Assembly: GCF_030268225.1 (NCBI RefSeq)
Contig: NZ_BSQG01000006.1
Coordinates: 185,677-249,676 of the forward strand
Reading direction: 5' to 3'
DNA length: 64,000 bases
Source: Nocardiopsis ansamitocini
Lineage (GTDB): Bacteria > Actinomycetota > Actinomycetes > Streptosporangiales > Streptosporangiaceae
Position 1 is the stretch's first letter, and the number at the start of each line of letters is the position of its first letter. The notes beneath the pieces are model-generated. The model was not told where the DNA came from, ran no database searches, and was given only the letters and a program-made list of their open reading frames with translations. A program made the position numbers and the translations under genes. Positions 45,930 to 55,251 of the stretch are shown piece after piece.

Positions 45930-48499
45930 GCAGTGAGCGGGTGCTCACCGTTCCCCAGAGCGGATTGGTCCTGCTCGTCGGTGTCCCCGGGGCGGGCAAG
46001 ACCACCTTCGCCGCTCGGAATTTTCTGCCCTCCCAGATCGTGGGGCTGGACTTCTGCCGTGTCGCGGTCGGTGACGACCCCACCGATCCCACTGCTGACG
46101 GTGACGCCCTCGACCTGCTGCACCACATGGTCAGGCTGCGGCTGGGCCGCGGCCTGCTCACCGTCGTGGACGCAGGCAACGTCCAGGAGCGGGCCCGGCG
46201 GCAGTTGGCGCGCATCGCCAAGGACAACGACGTGCCGTGCACCGCGATCGTCCTGGACGTCCCCGAAAGCCCGGCCCGACAGCGCGTCCGGGAGCGTCAC
46301 GGGCCCGCCGCGGATACCCGTGACGTCGCGCTCCAGTACCGCGAACTCCATCGCGGACTGGGCCGGATGCAACGACAGGGGATCGGCCGGGTCCACGTGC
46401 TGCACGGGCCGCCGGAGGTCGACACCGCGGTCATCGCCTACGAGAGGTCGACCGACGACAGGCGCGACCGCACCGGTCCCTTCGACATCATCGGCGACGT
46501 CCACGGGTGCCGCTCCGAACTTGAGGCGCTGCTCACCGAACTCGGCTACGCACTGCATCGTGACCGGCTCGGCCGGGCCGTGGACGCAACCCACCCCGAG
46601 CGCACCGTCCTCTTCGTCGGCGACCTCGTGGACCGTGGCCCCGACTCACCCGGAGTTCTGCGCCTGGTCATGGGGATGGTCGCGTCGGGCCATGCACTGT
46701 GCGTCTCGGGCAACCACGAGAACAAGCTCGTCCGGGCGCTCAAGGGCGGTGCCGTGCGGCCCTCCCACGGTCTCGCCGAGACCCTGGAGCAACTCGATGC
46801 CGAATCGGAGGAGTTCCGGGCACGGGTCCTCGCCTTCTGCGCCGGACTGGTCGACCACTACCGGCTCGACGGAGGCAGGCTGGTGGTGGCGCACGCCGGC
46901 CTCGCCGAGCGCTACCACGGGCGAACCTCGGGGCGCGTGCGTTCCTTCGCCCTCTACGGCGAGACCATCGGGGCGACCGACGAGTACGGGCTGCCGGTAC
47001 GCCACCCGTGGGCGAACGACTACCGAGGACGGGCCACGGTGGTCTACGGGCATGTCCCCACGCCCGAGCCCGAGTGGGTCAACAACACCATCTGCCTGGA
47101 CACCGGCTGCGTGTTCGGGGGCCGCCTCACCGCGTTGCGCTACCCCGAACGCGCGCTCGTCGCCGTTCCCGCCGAACGGATCTGGTACCGGCCGGCCCGC
47201 CCTTTCCCGAGCCCGCATGCAGGTCCTGGCGCCCCGGCCCTCCGCGCGGTGGGGGCCGTCGACGCCGGCGACGTGTTCATGGACGGTGACCGCCTCGGCG
47301 GGAAGGTGGAGACCGCGCACGGAACCGTCCGGGTGGGGCCCGAGCAGGCGGCGGCGGCGCTGGAGATGATGAGCCGTTTCGCGGTGGACCCGCGCTGGCT
47401 CCTCTACCTGCCGCCCGCCATCGCCCCGGTCCCCACGTCGGGTGACCCCGCCCTGCTGGAACGTCCGGAGGAGGCGTTCACCCATTACCTCGACAACGGT
47501 GTGCACCGGGTGGTGTGCCAGGAGAAGCACGCGGGGACACGTGCGGTGGTCGTCGTATGCCGGGACGAGGGGGCGGCGGCGCGCCGATTCGTCCCCGAGG
47601 CGCTGGGGGCCGTCTACACCCGGACGGGACGGCCGTTCTTCGCCGATCCCGAGGTGGAGGCGGAGGTCCTGACCGCTCTGCGCGAGGCGGTGGGCGCTGC
47701 CGGCCTGTGGGAGGACCTGGACACCGACTGGGTGGCCCTGGACGGGGAATTGCTGCCCTGGTCGCTCGGGAAAGAAGACCTTATCCGCGACCGCTACGCC
47801 ACGGTCGGTGCCGCTGCCCGTGCCGCGCTGCCCGAGGCGGCCAGGGTTCTTGCTGCTGCGGCCGAGCGGGGGCTGGACGTGGCCGGCCTGGCGCGACGGG
47901 TGGAGGAGCGCGCGACGCGGATCGAGGCGTTCAGCCGGGTGTACCGGCGCGACAGCCGGCCCACCCGGGGGCCGGCCGGTGTGCGCTACGCGCCGTTCGC
48001 GCTGCTCGCCGCAGAGGGTGCCTCGTTCGCCGGTCGTGACCCCCTGTGGCACATGGGTCTGGCCGAGCGTCTCGCGGAGGCCGGTCCACTGGTACTGGCC
48101 ACCCGCTACCTCGTGGTGGCCACCGCCGACCCCGGCGAGGTCACGGCTGCTGCGACCTGGTGGCGCGACCTGGTCGACGCAGGGGGAGCCGGGATGGTCG
48201 TTAAGCCGTCCCCCGGTGCACCGATCCGGGGAAGCGCGGGACCGGTGCAGCCGGGCCTGAAGGTCCGTTCGCCGGAGCACCTGCGCATCGCCTACGGCCC
48301 CGACTACGACGTCCCCGGGCAGTTGGCGGTCCTGCGCAACCGCCGACTGGCGAGGGTGAGCGCCATGGCGCTGAGCCAGCACGCGCTCGGTCTGGAGGCG
48401 TTGGCCAGGCACGCCCGACAGGAACCGCTGCGGCGTGTCCATCAGCCGGTCTTCGGGGTGTTGGCGCTGGGAGCCGAACCGGTGGACCCACGACTCTGA
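45926..48499 (+). CDS. pnkp: Polynucleotide kinase-phosphatase with ligase-like domain
   Basis: An 857-residue three-module RNA repair enzyme. The 5'-kinase (about 1-175) has GVPGAGKTTFAARNF and GLDFCRV with the putative general base Asp. The calcineurin-type 2',3'-phosphatase (about 180-480) keeps DIIGDVHGC, GDLVDRGPD, SGNHENKL, VAHAGL and YGHVP. The C-terminal adenylyltransferase (about 490-857) has the nucleotide-accepting Lys in CQEKHAGTR, LDGELLPW and QPGLKVRSPEHLRI, but motif IV reads GGAGMVVKP where Glu is expected (EGMVVK). It is coupled to hen1 and partners it in the Pnkp/Hen1 heterotetramer known from Clostridium thermocellum. Confidence 0.93.
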   Translation: MSSERVLTVPQSGLVLLVGVPGAGKTTFAARNFLPSQIVGLDFCRVAVGDDPTDPTADGDALDLLHHMVRLRLGRGLLTVVDAGNVQERARRQLARIAKDNDVPCTAIVLDVPESPARQRVRERHGPAADTRDVALQYRELHRGLGRMQRQGIGRVHVLHGPPEVDTAVIAYERSTDDRRDRTGPFDIIGDVHGCRSELEALLTELGYALHRDRLGRAVDATHPERTVLFVGDLVDRGPDSPGVLRLVMGMVASGHALCVSGNHENKLVRALKGGAVRPSHGLAETLEQLDAESEEFRARVLAFCAGLVDHYRLDGGRLVVAHAGLAERYHGRTSGRVRSFALYGETIGATDEYGLPVRHPWANDYRGRATVVYGHVPTPEPEWVNNTICLDTGCVFGGRLTALRYPERALVAVPAERIWYRPARPFPSPHAGPGAPALRAVGAVDAGDVFMDGDRLGGKVETAHGTVRVGPEQAAAALEMMSRFAVDPRWLLYLPPAIAPVPTSGDPALLERPEEAFTHYLDNGVHRVVCQEKHAGTRAVVVVCRDEGAAARRFVPEALGAVYTRTGRPFFADPEVEAEVLTALREAVGAAGLWEDLDTDWVALDGELLPWSLGKEDLIRDRYATVGAAARAALPEAARVLAAAAERGLDVAGLARRVEERATRIEAFSRVYRRDSRPTRGPAGVRYAPFALLAAEGASFAGRDPLWHMGLAERLAEAGPLVLATRYLVVATADPGEVTAAATWWRDLVDAGGAGMVVKPSPGAPIRGSAGPVQPGLKVRSPEHLRIAYGPDYDVPGQLAVLRNRRLARVSAMALSQHALGLEALARHARQEPLRRVHQPVFGVLALGAEPVDPRL

Positions 48500-48628
48500 C
48501 GGGGGCGGGCCTTCCGTCGCCGCGGTGGTGCTGGGCCTACCCCGCAAAGACGTGTAGGCGGGGTCGCAGTACCGCCCCTGCCGGAGGAACAATCGTCGAC
48601 AGACAACGAAAACGGCGATGAGGCGGTT

Positions 48629-49477
48629 ATGGGGAACACCACGACGAAGTACGCGGCGGTCGGGCTGGCGGCAGGGTGTGCGCTGATACTCACCGGGTGC
48701 GGCTTCCGGGTTTCCCTGGACACCGCGCTCGCCGAGGAGGAACGCAGCGACGCCTACTCAGGAGCAACGGCGTTGGAGCTGCGCAACCGCGACGGTGCGA
48801 CCACCGTCGTCGGTGCCGACGTCGAGGAGATCACCCTCGAACGCGTCCTGCGCTACACCGGCGACACCCCGCCGGAGGAGCGTGTGGCAGAGGAAGGCCC
48901 GACCCTGGCCGTCACGGCGGGCGGGTGCGGAGGTTCGGTGGTGACGGTCGGTATCAACCAGTGCGCCATCGACTACACCGTCACCGTTCCCTCCGGTACC
49001 GCCGTGACCGTGGACAGCGGTGACGGTCCTGTCACCGTCGAGAACGCCGGAGAGGGCGCTGCCGTGGTGATCGAGGCCGGGGACGGGGCGATCGCGGTCA
49101 GCGGCAGTGCCGCACGGGTGGAGGCCACGACGACCGACGGGGCGGTGACTCTCACCGACATCACCGCCGAGACGGTCGTCGCGCGGGCCTTGGACGGTTC
49201 CGTCGAGGTCAGTACCACCGGAGAAGTCGAGACGCTCGACGCGTCCACCGGCGACGGTTCGATCACCATCACCGCCGGTTCCGGATTCGACGCGCTCACC
49301 GCCAAGGCGGGGGACGGCTCCATCACGGTCCTCACCCCCAGCGGTGGTGGCCCCTACACCTTGTCCACCAGCACGGTGGACGGTCGGGTGCGGGTGGACG
49401 TTCCCGAGAGCGACGACGCGCCGTCCACGATCGACCTGACCACCATCGACGGTTCCATCGAGGTACGGGAGAGCTGA
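48629..49477 (+). CDS. DUF4097-type beta-helical lipoprotein
   Basis: A 282-residue secreted protein. The signal peptide (about 1-24) ends in a lipobox LTGC (Cys24), so it is probably membrane-anchored by lipid. The rest is a repeated beta pattern with Asp-Gly turns (GDGPVTVEN, GDGAIAVSG, TDGAVTLTD, LDGSVEVST, GDGSITITA, VDGRVRVDV, IDGSIEVRE), characteristic of DUF4097 adhesin-like beta-solenoids. Function is unknown. The ATG has AGGCGG upstream. It is 129 bp after pnkp. Confidence 0.8.
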   Translation: MGNTTTKYAAVGLAAGCALILTGCGFRVSLDTALAEEERSDAYSGATALELRNRDGATTVVGADVEEITLERVLRYTGDTPPEERVAEEGPTLAVTAGGCGGSVVTVGINQCAIDYTVTVPSGTAVTVDSGDGPVTVENAGEGAAVVIEAGDGAIAVSGSAARVEATTTDGAVTLTDITAETVVARALDGSVEVSTTGEVETLDASTGDGSITITAGSGFDALTAKAGDGSITVLTPSGGGPYTLSTSTVDGRVRVDVPESDDAPSTIDLTTIDGSIEVRES

Positions 49478-49509
49478 CCGCGCCCCGAAGGAGCGGAACC
49501 GACACGGCG

Positions 49510-50754
49510 CTACCGGCGTTCAGGGGTCCGGACGTGTTCGGGCAGCAGCCCGTACATCAGTGCCCGGCCCATCACCACGGACCACGGTTTGCTGGTGGTC
49601 ACGTTCGTCAGGATCTCCGGCAGTGCCGCTTCGTCCCCCTCCAGTACGTGCTCGATCACCCGGTCCTGGATCACCCGTTGGATGCGCTGGGTGAACCGGG
49701 TGGGGAGCTCCCGGCGGCGCTGCACCCGCTGGACCAGGGCGGGGTTGAAGGTCCTGGAGAAGCGGTCGGGTACGGCCTGGGCGCGGTAGAGGGAGTCCGC
49801 CAGCAAGTTCGCGGTGGCCACCGCGTCCTGGATCGCCAGGTTGATGCCCACGCCGCCGATCGGGCTCATCGTGTGCGCCGCGTCGCCGATGCACAGCAGG
49901 CCGGGGACCGACCACTGGGGCAGCCGGTCGAGGCCCACCTCCAGGAACGCCACGTCGCCCCACGAGGTGATCGCGGAGGTCCGGTCGGCGAGAAAGGGCA
50001 GCAGCCGTCCCAGCGACTCCCGGAGCCCTCCGATGCCGCGGGCACGGATCTCCACGTGCTCGCCCTTGCGCACGATGAAGGCGACCTGCCAGTAGTCGCC
50101 CCGGTCGAAGGCCACGGCCAGTCCGCCCCCGCCGATCCGGCCGTTGAGTCCGGAGGGGTCCTGCGCCGTGCGGGGCAGCCGCAGCCACAGGACGTCCATC
50201 GGGGCCCCCAGGTCCACGGGGATCAGTCCGGCCGCGGAGCGCAGCGTCGAGCGGCGGCCGTCGGCGGCCACGGTCAACACGGACCGGAGTTCGTGTTCGC
50301 CGTCCGGGGTCGTGTAGCGGACCCCGCGCACCGCGCCGTCCTCTTCGAGCAGGCCGCGCACGTCGGCGTTCAGCACGAGGTGAAAACCCGGGTAGCGCGT
50401 GGCGTGCTCGGTGAGCATGGACAAGAAGTCCCACTGGGGAACCATCGCCACCCGCTTGTGCCTGCCGGGGACGTCGGCCAGCGAGACCTCCAGGAACGCG
50501 CGTTCGGCGGTTCCCATGCGGATGTGGGAGAGGTCGCGGTGCGGCAGCGCGTCCAGGGCGTCCAGCAGGCCCAATTCGTCGAGGAGGTCGAGGGTGGCGG
50601 GGTGCACCGTGTCGCCGCGAAAGTCGCGCAGGAAGTCGCCGTGCTTCTCCAGCACGGTGACCTCCACTCCGGCTCTGGCCAGGAGCAGACCCACCATGAT
50701 GCCCGCAGGGCCGCCGCCGGAGACGGCGCAGGTGGTGGTCTGGGATCGCGTCAT
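49510..50754 (-). CDS. FAD-dependent monooxygenase (PHBH/UbiH-like)
   Basis: A 414-residue flavoprotein. The N-terminal dinucleotide motif is AVSGGGPAGIMVGLLLARAG (Ser replaces the usual first Gly neighbour), followed by VLEKHGDFLRDFRGDT. The second FAD motif is CIGDAAHTMSPIGGVGINLA. It resembles class A aromatic hydroxylases and tetracycline-modifying-type monooxygenases; the substrate is unknown. The stop overlaps no neighbour. It is divergent from the semialdehyde dehydrogenase gene, 195 bp away. Confidence 0.88.
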   Translation of the reverse strand: MTRSQTTTCAVSGGGPAGIMVGLLLARAGVEVTVLEKHGDFLRDFRGDTVHPATLDLLDELGLLDALDALPHRDLSHIRMGTAERAFLEVSLADVPGRHKRVAMVPQWDFLSMLTEHATRYPGFHLVLNADVRGLLEEDGAVRGVRYTTPDGEHELRSVLTVAADGRRSTLRSAAGLIPVDLGAPMDVLWLRLPRTAQDPSGLNGRIGGGGLAVAFDRGDYWQVAFIVRKGEHVEIRARGIGGLRESLGRLLPFLADRTSAITSWGDVAFLEVGLDRLPQWSVPGLLCIGDAAHTMSPIGGVGINLAIQDAVATANLLADSLYRAQAVPDRFSRTFNPALVQRVQRRRELPTRFTQRIQRVIQDRVIEHVLEGDEAALPEILTNVTTSKPWSVVMGRALMYGLLPEHVRTPERR

Positions 50755-50936
50755 CGGCGAGCTCCTGGATGAGTGTGCCCCGAGGATTCATCGGTCACTG
50801 ACACACAAGCCTCTCGGGGACGGGTTGTCCACCTGCCACGCACGAAAGAACCGATCGCGCATCGCCCTGCCAGCAAGGAGATCCGACGTCGTGTGCCCCG
50901 GGTTACCAGTGGGTAGTCAAGTCGTCCGGGGTCGCC

Positions 50937-50942
50937 TAAGCT
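50937..50942 (+). promoter_or_regulatory. -10 box for a probable leaderless dehydrogenase transcript
   Basis: TAAGCT ends 7 nt before the ATG at 50950. TAGTCA 17 bp upstream is a possible -35 (4 of 6 matches to TTGACA). No ribosome binding site precedes the ATG. Confidence 0.5.
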
Positions 50943-50949
50943 GCCGGAT

Positions 50950-52524
50950 ATGGAAAACGTGACGAGCGCCACTACCGGTTCCACGGTGCTGCGGCCCGAC
51001 CTGGTCCGACGGCTGGCGCAGCGCGTGGTCGGAACCTCGCGGCACTCCGCCGTCACCACCGCGCCCTTCACCGGGGAACCGCTCGCCGAGCTCCCGCAGA
51101 GCGGGGCCGACGACGTGGCCGAGGCATTCCGGCGCGCACGCGCCGCCCAACGGGACTGGGCAGCCCGTCCGCCGCGCGAACGCGTCGCCCCTTTCCTGCG
51201 TTTTCACGACCTGGTGCTGAGACGCCAGGCCGAAATCCTCGACATCGTCCAGTTGGAGACCGGCAAGGCGCGCCAACACGCCTTCGACGAGATCTACGAC
51301 TGCGCCATGACCGCTCTGTACTACGCCCGGCACGCACCTCGCCTGTTGCAGCGGACCCGCACGGCAGGCGCCATGCCGCTGGCCACCCGCGCCTACGTGA
51401 ACCGTCAGCCCAAGGGCGTCGTCAGCGTCATCACGCCGTGGAACTACCCCCTGTCGCTCCCGGTCGCCGACGCCGTACCGGCCCTGCTGGCCGGCAACGC
51501 AGTGGTCGCCAAACCCGACACCCAGACCGCGCTCAGTGCCCTGTGGGCCATCGACCTGTTGGTCGAAGCGGGACTGCCCGAGGAGTTGTGGGTGCCGGTG
51601 CTGGGGGAGCCCGCCCAGGTGGGCGACCCTTTGGTGGACAACGCCGACTACGTTGCCTTCACCGGTTCCTCCGCGTCGGGGGCGGCCGTCGCCGCGCGTG
51701 CCGCGTCCCGGCTCATCGGCTGTTCCGCGGAGCTCGGCGGGAAGAACCCCATGATCGTGTGCGCGGACGCCGACCTGGACTGGACCGTGCGGGGTGCGCT
51801 GCGCGCCTGCTTCAGCAACGCCGGCCAACTGTGCGTCTCCATGGAGCGCCTCTACGTCCACGACTCCGTCCACGACGCCTTCGCCGAGAAGTTCGCCGCC
51901 GCTGTGCGTGCCATGCGCCTGGGGACGGGGTTGGACTACTCGGCCGACATGGGATCGCTCACCTACCGGCGTCAGCTCGACCGGGTCAGCGAGCACGTGG
52001 ACGAGGCACGCGCCAAAGGTGCCACCGTTCTTGCCGGGGGCCGGGCCCGCCCCGACATCGGCCCCTTGTTCTACGAGCCGACCGTCCTGACCGGTGTCGA
52101 CGCCTCGATGGCCCTGTGCGCCGACGAGACCTTCGGCCCCGTCGTCTCGCTCTACCGGTTCGGTGACGAGAACGAGGCCGTCGAGCGCGCAAACGACACC
52201 GCCTTCGGCCTCAACGCCAGCGTCTGGACCCGCGACGCCGCACGCGGGCGCCGGATCGCCGAGCGGATCAAGGCCGGCACCGTCAACATCAACGAGGGGT
52301 TCGCGGCCACCTGGGCCAGTTACGGAGGACCCATCGGCGGGATGAAGCACTCAGGGCTGGGGCGTCGGCACGGTGCCGAAGGGCTGCTGTGCTACACCGA
52401 GGCGCAGACGATCGCCAGCCAGCACCACATCAGTCTCTCCGGGATGCCCGGAGCGGACGGCGAGACCGTCGCCACGCTCTTCACCTTCGCTGCGCGCGCC
52501 ATGCGCCGCCTCGGAATCCGCTGA
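50950..52524 (+). CDS. Succinate-semialdehyde dehydrogenase (NADP+-type ALDH)
   Basis: A 524-residue aldehyde dehydrogenase. The cofactor site includes VITPWNYPLSLPVADAVPAL and GSSASGAAVAARAA; the catalytic Glu is in AELGGKNPMIV and the Cys in SNAGQLCVSMERLYV. It is closest to the GabD2-type succinic semialdehyde dehydrogenases of actinobacteria, which use NADP+; the precise substrate is inferred. The ATG appears leaderless. guaA follows on the same strand with its own -10. Confidence 0.88.
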   Translation: MENVTSATTGSTVLRPDLVRRLAQRVVGTSRHSAVTTAPFTGEPLAELPQSGADDVAEAFRRARAAQRDWAARPPRERVAPFLRFHDLVLRRQAEILDIVQLETGKARQHAFDEIYDCAMTALYYARHAPRLLQRTRTAGAMPLATRAYVNRQPKGVVSVITPWNYPLSLPVADAVPALLAGNAVVAKPDTQTALSALWAIDLLVEAGLPEELWVPVLGEPAQVGDPLVDNADYVAFTGSSASGAAVAARAASRLIGCSAELGGKNPMIVCADADLDWTVRGALRACFSNAGQLCVSMERLYVHDSVHDAFAEKFAAAVRAMRLGTGLDYSADMGSLTYRRQLDRVSEHVDEARAKGATVLAGGRARPDIGPLFYEPTVLTGVDASMALCADETFGPVVSLYRFGDENEAVERANDTAFGLNASVWTRDAARGRRIAERIKAGTVNINEGFAATWASYGGPIGGMKHSGLGRRHGAEGLLCYTEAQTIASQHHISLSGMPGADGETVATLFTFAARAMRRLGIR

Positions 52525-52613
52525 CCTCAGGTTCACGGCACCCACCGCCTTGGGAGGGCGACCTCACGGTCGGCGGGGGCCGCCTATCCGGCCAACCCCG
52601 GTAGACACCGCAC

Positions 52614-52619
52614 TAGACT
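52614..52619 (+). promoter_or_regulatory. -10 box of guaA
   Basis: TAGACT at 52614-52619 would start transcription near 52626 and give a ~30-nt leader carrying GGAAGG at 52643-52648. The -35 is poor. Confidence 0.4.
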
Positions 52620-52656
52620 GGTGCCAATCCATATCTACCTGCTGGAAGGCCGTTAC

Positions 52657-54243
52657 GTGTCCGTTGCCGGTGCTGCCGACAGCACGTTCGACACCGTTCT
52701 CGTCGTCGACTTCGGCGCGCAGTACGCGCAGCTGATCGCGCGACGGGTTCGCGAGTGCCACGTGTACAGCGAGATCGTCCCCTCGACCATGCCGGTCGCC
52801 GAGATGCTTGCCAAGAACCCCAAGGCCATCATCCTTTCCGGCGGCCCTTCTTCGGTCTACGCCGACGGCGCCCCCCAGGCCCCGGAAGGACTCTTCGAGA
52901 CCGGGGTGCCCACCTTCGGTATCTGCTACGGCTTCCAGGTGATGGCGAGGGCGCTGGGCGGTACCGTCGCCAAGACCGGGCTCTCGGAGTTCGGCCGCAC
53001 CGAGATCGAGGTCGCCACCGACACCGTCCTCTTCGACACCCTTCCCCCCCAGCAGTCGGTGTGGATGTCCCACGGTGACTCCGTCTCCGAGGCCCCGGCC
53101 GGTTTCCGGGTGGTCGGGAGTACCACCGGTGCCCCCGTCGCGGCGATGGAAGCTCCCGACCAGGGTTTCTTCGGTGTCCAGTTCCACCCCGAGGTGTTGC
53201 ACAGCGAGCACGGCCAGGCGGTGCTGCGTCACTTCCTCTACGAGGGTGCGGGCTGCCGGCCCACCTGGACCATGGTCAACATCGTCGAGGAGCAGGTCGA
53301 GCGCATTCGCGCCGAGGTCGGCACCAAGCGGGTCATCTGCGCACTCAGCGGCGGTGTCGACTCCGCCGTGGCCGGAGCGCTGGTCCAGCGTGCGGTCGGC
53401 GACCAGTTGACCTGCGTCTTCGTTGACCACGGCCTGTTGCGCAAGGGTGAGGCCGAGCAGGTCGAGAAAGACTACGTGGCCGCAACGGGGGCCGCGCTCA
53501 AGGTCGTCGACGCCCAGGAGCGCTTCCTCGGTGCGCTCGCCGGGGTCACCGACCCCGAGGAGAAGCGCAAGATCATCGGACGCGAGTTCATCCGGATCTT
53601 CGAGCAGGCGGCCCGCGAGGTCGTCGCCGAGGCCGGGGACGGCGACGCCGAGGTCGAGTTCCTGGTGCAGGGCACCCTGTACCCCGACGTCGTGGAGTCC
53701 GGTGGCGGTACCGGTACCGCCAACATCAAGTCCCACCACAACGTCGGTGGGCTCCCCGACGACCTCCAGTTCACCCTTGTCGAGCCGCTGCGCGAACTGT
53801 TCAAGGACGAGGTGCGCAGGGTCGGCGAGGAGCTGGGTCTGCCGGCCGAGATGGTCTGGCGCCAGCCCTTCCCCGGCCCCGGCCTGGGAATCCGCATCAT
53901 CGGTGAGGTGACCGCAGAGCGCTTGGACATCCTGCGCGAGGCCGATGCCATCGCCCGCGAGGAGCTGTCGCGCGCAGGTCTGGACCGCGAGATCTGGCAG
54001 TGCCCGGTCGTGCTTCTGGCCGACGTCCGCTCCGTTGGGGTGCAGGGCGACGGCCGTACCTACGGCCACCCGGTCGTGCTGCGTCCGGTCAGCAGCGAGG
54101 ACGCCATGACCGCCGACTGGTCACGCGTCCCCTATGACGTGCTCGCCGTGATCTCCAACCGGATCACCAACGAGGTCCGCGAGATCAACCGCGTGACCCT
54201 CGACGTCACCAGCAAGCCCCCGGGCACCATCGAGTGGGAGTAG
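52657..54243 (+). CDS. guaA: GMP synthase (glutamine-hydrolysing)
   Basis: A 528-residue enzyme converting XMP to GMP. The class I glutaminase (about 1-205) has its nucleophile Cys90 in [11 protein letters not shown]. The ATP-pyrophosphatase (about 215-400) has the P-loop [17 protein letters not shown], and the dimerisation domain ends in the invariant [12 protein letters not shown] 52657 is 8 nt after GGAAGG; an upstream in-frame GTG at 52621 would add unrelated residues. Confidence 0.97.
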   Translation: MSVAGAADSTFDTVLVVDFGAQYAQLIARRVRECHVYSEIVPSTMPVAEMLAKNPKAIILSGGPSSVYADGAPQAPEGLFETGVPTFGICYGFQVMARALGGTVAKTGLSEFGRTEIEVATDTVLFDTLPPQQSVWMSHGDSVSEAPAGFRVVGSTTGAPVAAMEAPDQGFFGVQFHPEVLHSEHGQAVLRHFLYEGAGCRPTWTMVNIVEEQVERIRAEVGTKRVICALSGGVDSAVAGALVQRAVGDQLTCVFVDHGLLRKGEAEQVEKDYVAATGAALKVVDAQERFLGALAGVTDPEEKRKIIGREFIRIFEQAAREVVAEAGDGDAEVEFLVQGTLYPDVVESGGGTGTANIKSHHNVGGLPDDLQFTLVEPLRELFKDEVRRVGEELGLPAEMVWRQPFPGPGLGIRIIGEVTAERLDILREADAIAREELSRAGLDREIWQCPVVLLADVRSVGVQGDGRTYGHPVVLRPVSSEDAMTADWSRVPYDVLAVISNRITNEVREINRVTLDVTSKPPGTIEWE

Positions 54244-54258
54244 CGGCCACGTGCCGTC

Positions 54259-54309
54259 GATCGGGGTCTCGTTCCCGCCGAATTCCTCGGCCGCAACGAG
54301 GCCCCGATC
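54259..54309. terminator. Hairpin guaA / rhodanese gene
   Basis: GATCGGGGTCTCGTT at 54259-54273 pairs with AACGAGGCCCCGATC at 54295-54309 with one mismatch and a 21-nt loop. The right arm touches the last two bases of the rhodanese gene. It probably terminates both convergent transcripts. Confidence 0.65.
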
Positions 54310-54697
54310 AGTGCGGGGGTGCGGAGCGCACCGGGAGTCCGGCCGCCGCCCAGGAACGGAACCCGCCGACCAGGTCGGTCGCCCGGTGCAGTCCCAGTTC
54401 GCGCAGGCTCGCCGCGGCCAGGCTTGAGGCGTAGCCCTCGTTGCAGAACAGGATGATGTGCAGGTCCGGGCTGTCGGCTTCGGGAACACGGTCGGGGCTG
54501 GTCGGGTCCAAGCGCCATTCGAGCACGTTGCGATCGATCACCAGGGCGCCGGGGATCACGCCCTCGGTCGCGCGGTTCTCCACCGGCCTGGTGTCCACCA
54601 GCAGCGCGCCCGCAGCAAACGCCGCGTGTGCCTCGTGGGGGTCCAGCCGTTCCAGTCCGGCACGGCGCTGGTCGAGGAGGCGGTCGATCGCGCTCAT
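54308..54697 (-). CDS. Rhodanese-like sulfurtransferase
   Basis: A 129-residue single-domain rhodanese. The active-site loop is FCNEGYASS with the persulfide Cys85, preceded by LLVDTRPVENRATEGVIPGA, which is the family's substrate-loop region. It moves sulfane sulfur between thiols. Its ATG overlaps the stop of the cysteine dioxygenase gene (ATGA), so the pair is translated together; both act on cysteine sulfur. Confidence 0.9.
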   Translation of the reverse strand: MSAIDRLLDQRRAGLERLDPHEAHAAFAAGALLVDTRPVENRATEGVIPGALVIDRNVLEWRLDPTSPDRVPEADSPDLHIILFCNEGYASSLAAASLRELGLHRATDLVGGFRSWAAAGLPVRSAPPH

Positions 54698-55251
54698 GCG
54701 AGGGCTCCGTTGGTGGGCACTGCGTCCAGCGGCGGGGCGTCGGGTTCCGGGACATGGGTGAGGACGCTGTGCGTGCGGCGCAGCGCACCCGCCTCGTCCA
54801 CCCGGTAGTACGACATCGCCGTGAGCGGCGGTGAGTAGGCGTGCACGCTGACCGCGGGCGCCTCGGCGATATTGACCACGTCGTGCACGTAGCCCACGGG
54901 GAAGCCGACGCTGCGTCCGGTCGTCAGCCCGCGTTCGCGCAGGCCCGCGTCACCGCGGTTCTGTACGCGCCACACGCGCTCGGTCAGCTCGCCGTCCACC
55001 ACGGTGAGTGCGCCCAGCGAGCCCGCGTGGTCGTGCAGCTCGGTGGACTGGGCCTGCGTCCAGCTGATCAGCCAGACGTCGGCGTAGGTCTCGCTGCGCA
55101 GCCGTACCGACCAGCGGTCGCTCGCGTCGAACTGGATCTCGTGCAGACCCGCGCGCACCTCTTCGGCGGTCTCGCGGGTGAGCTCTACGAGCTCGTCGAG
55201 GGTCAGCGGCGTCGGGCCGAGGACGCGCGCGGATGAGTCGGCGATGGTCAT
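54694..55251 (-). CDS. Cysteine dioxygenase family protein
   Basis: A 185-residue cupin. The iron ligands expected for thiol dioxygenases are His73 and His75 (ELHDHAGS) and His123 (GYVHDVVN); a Tyr follows in VHAYSPPL. It is predicted to oxidise cysteine (or a related thiol) to the sulfinate. Related actinobacterial proteins include 3-mercaptopropionate-type dioxygenases, so the exact thiol is open. It is upstream of and coupled to the rhodanese gene. Confidence 0.88.
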   Translation of the reverse strand: MTIADSSARVLGPTPLTLDELVELTRETAEEVRAGLHEIQFDASDRWSVRLRSETYADVWLISWTQAQSTELHDHAGSLGALTVVDGELTERVWRVQNRGDAGLRERGLTTGRSVGFPVGYVHDVVNIAEAPAVSVHAYSPPLTAMSYYRVDEAGALRRTHSVLTHVPEPDAPPLDAVPTNGALA

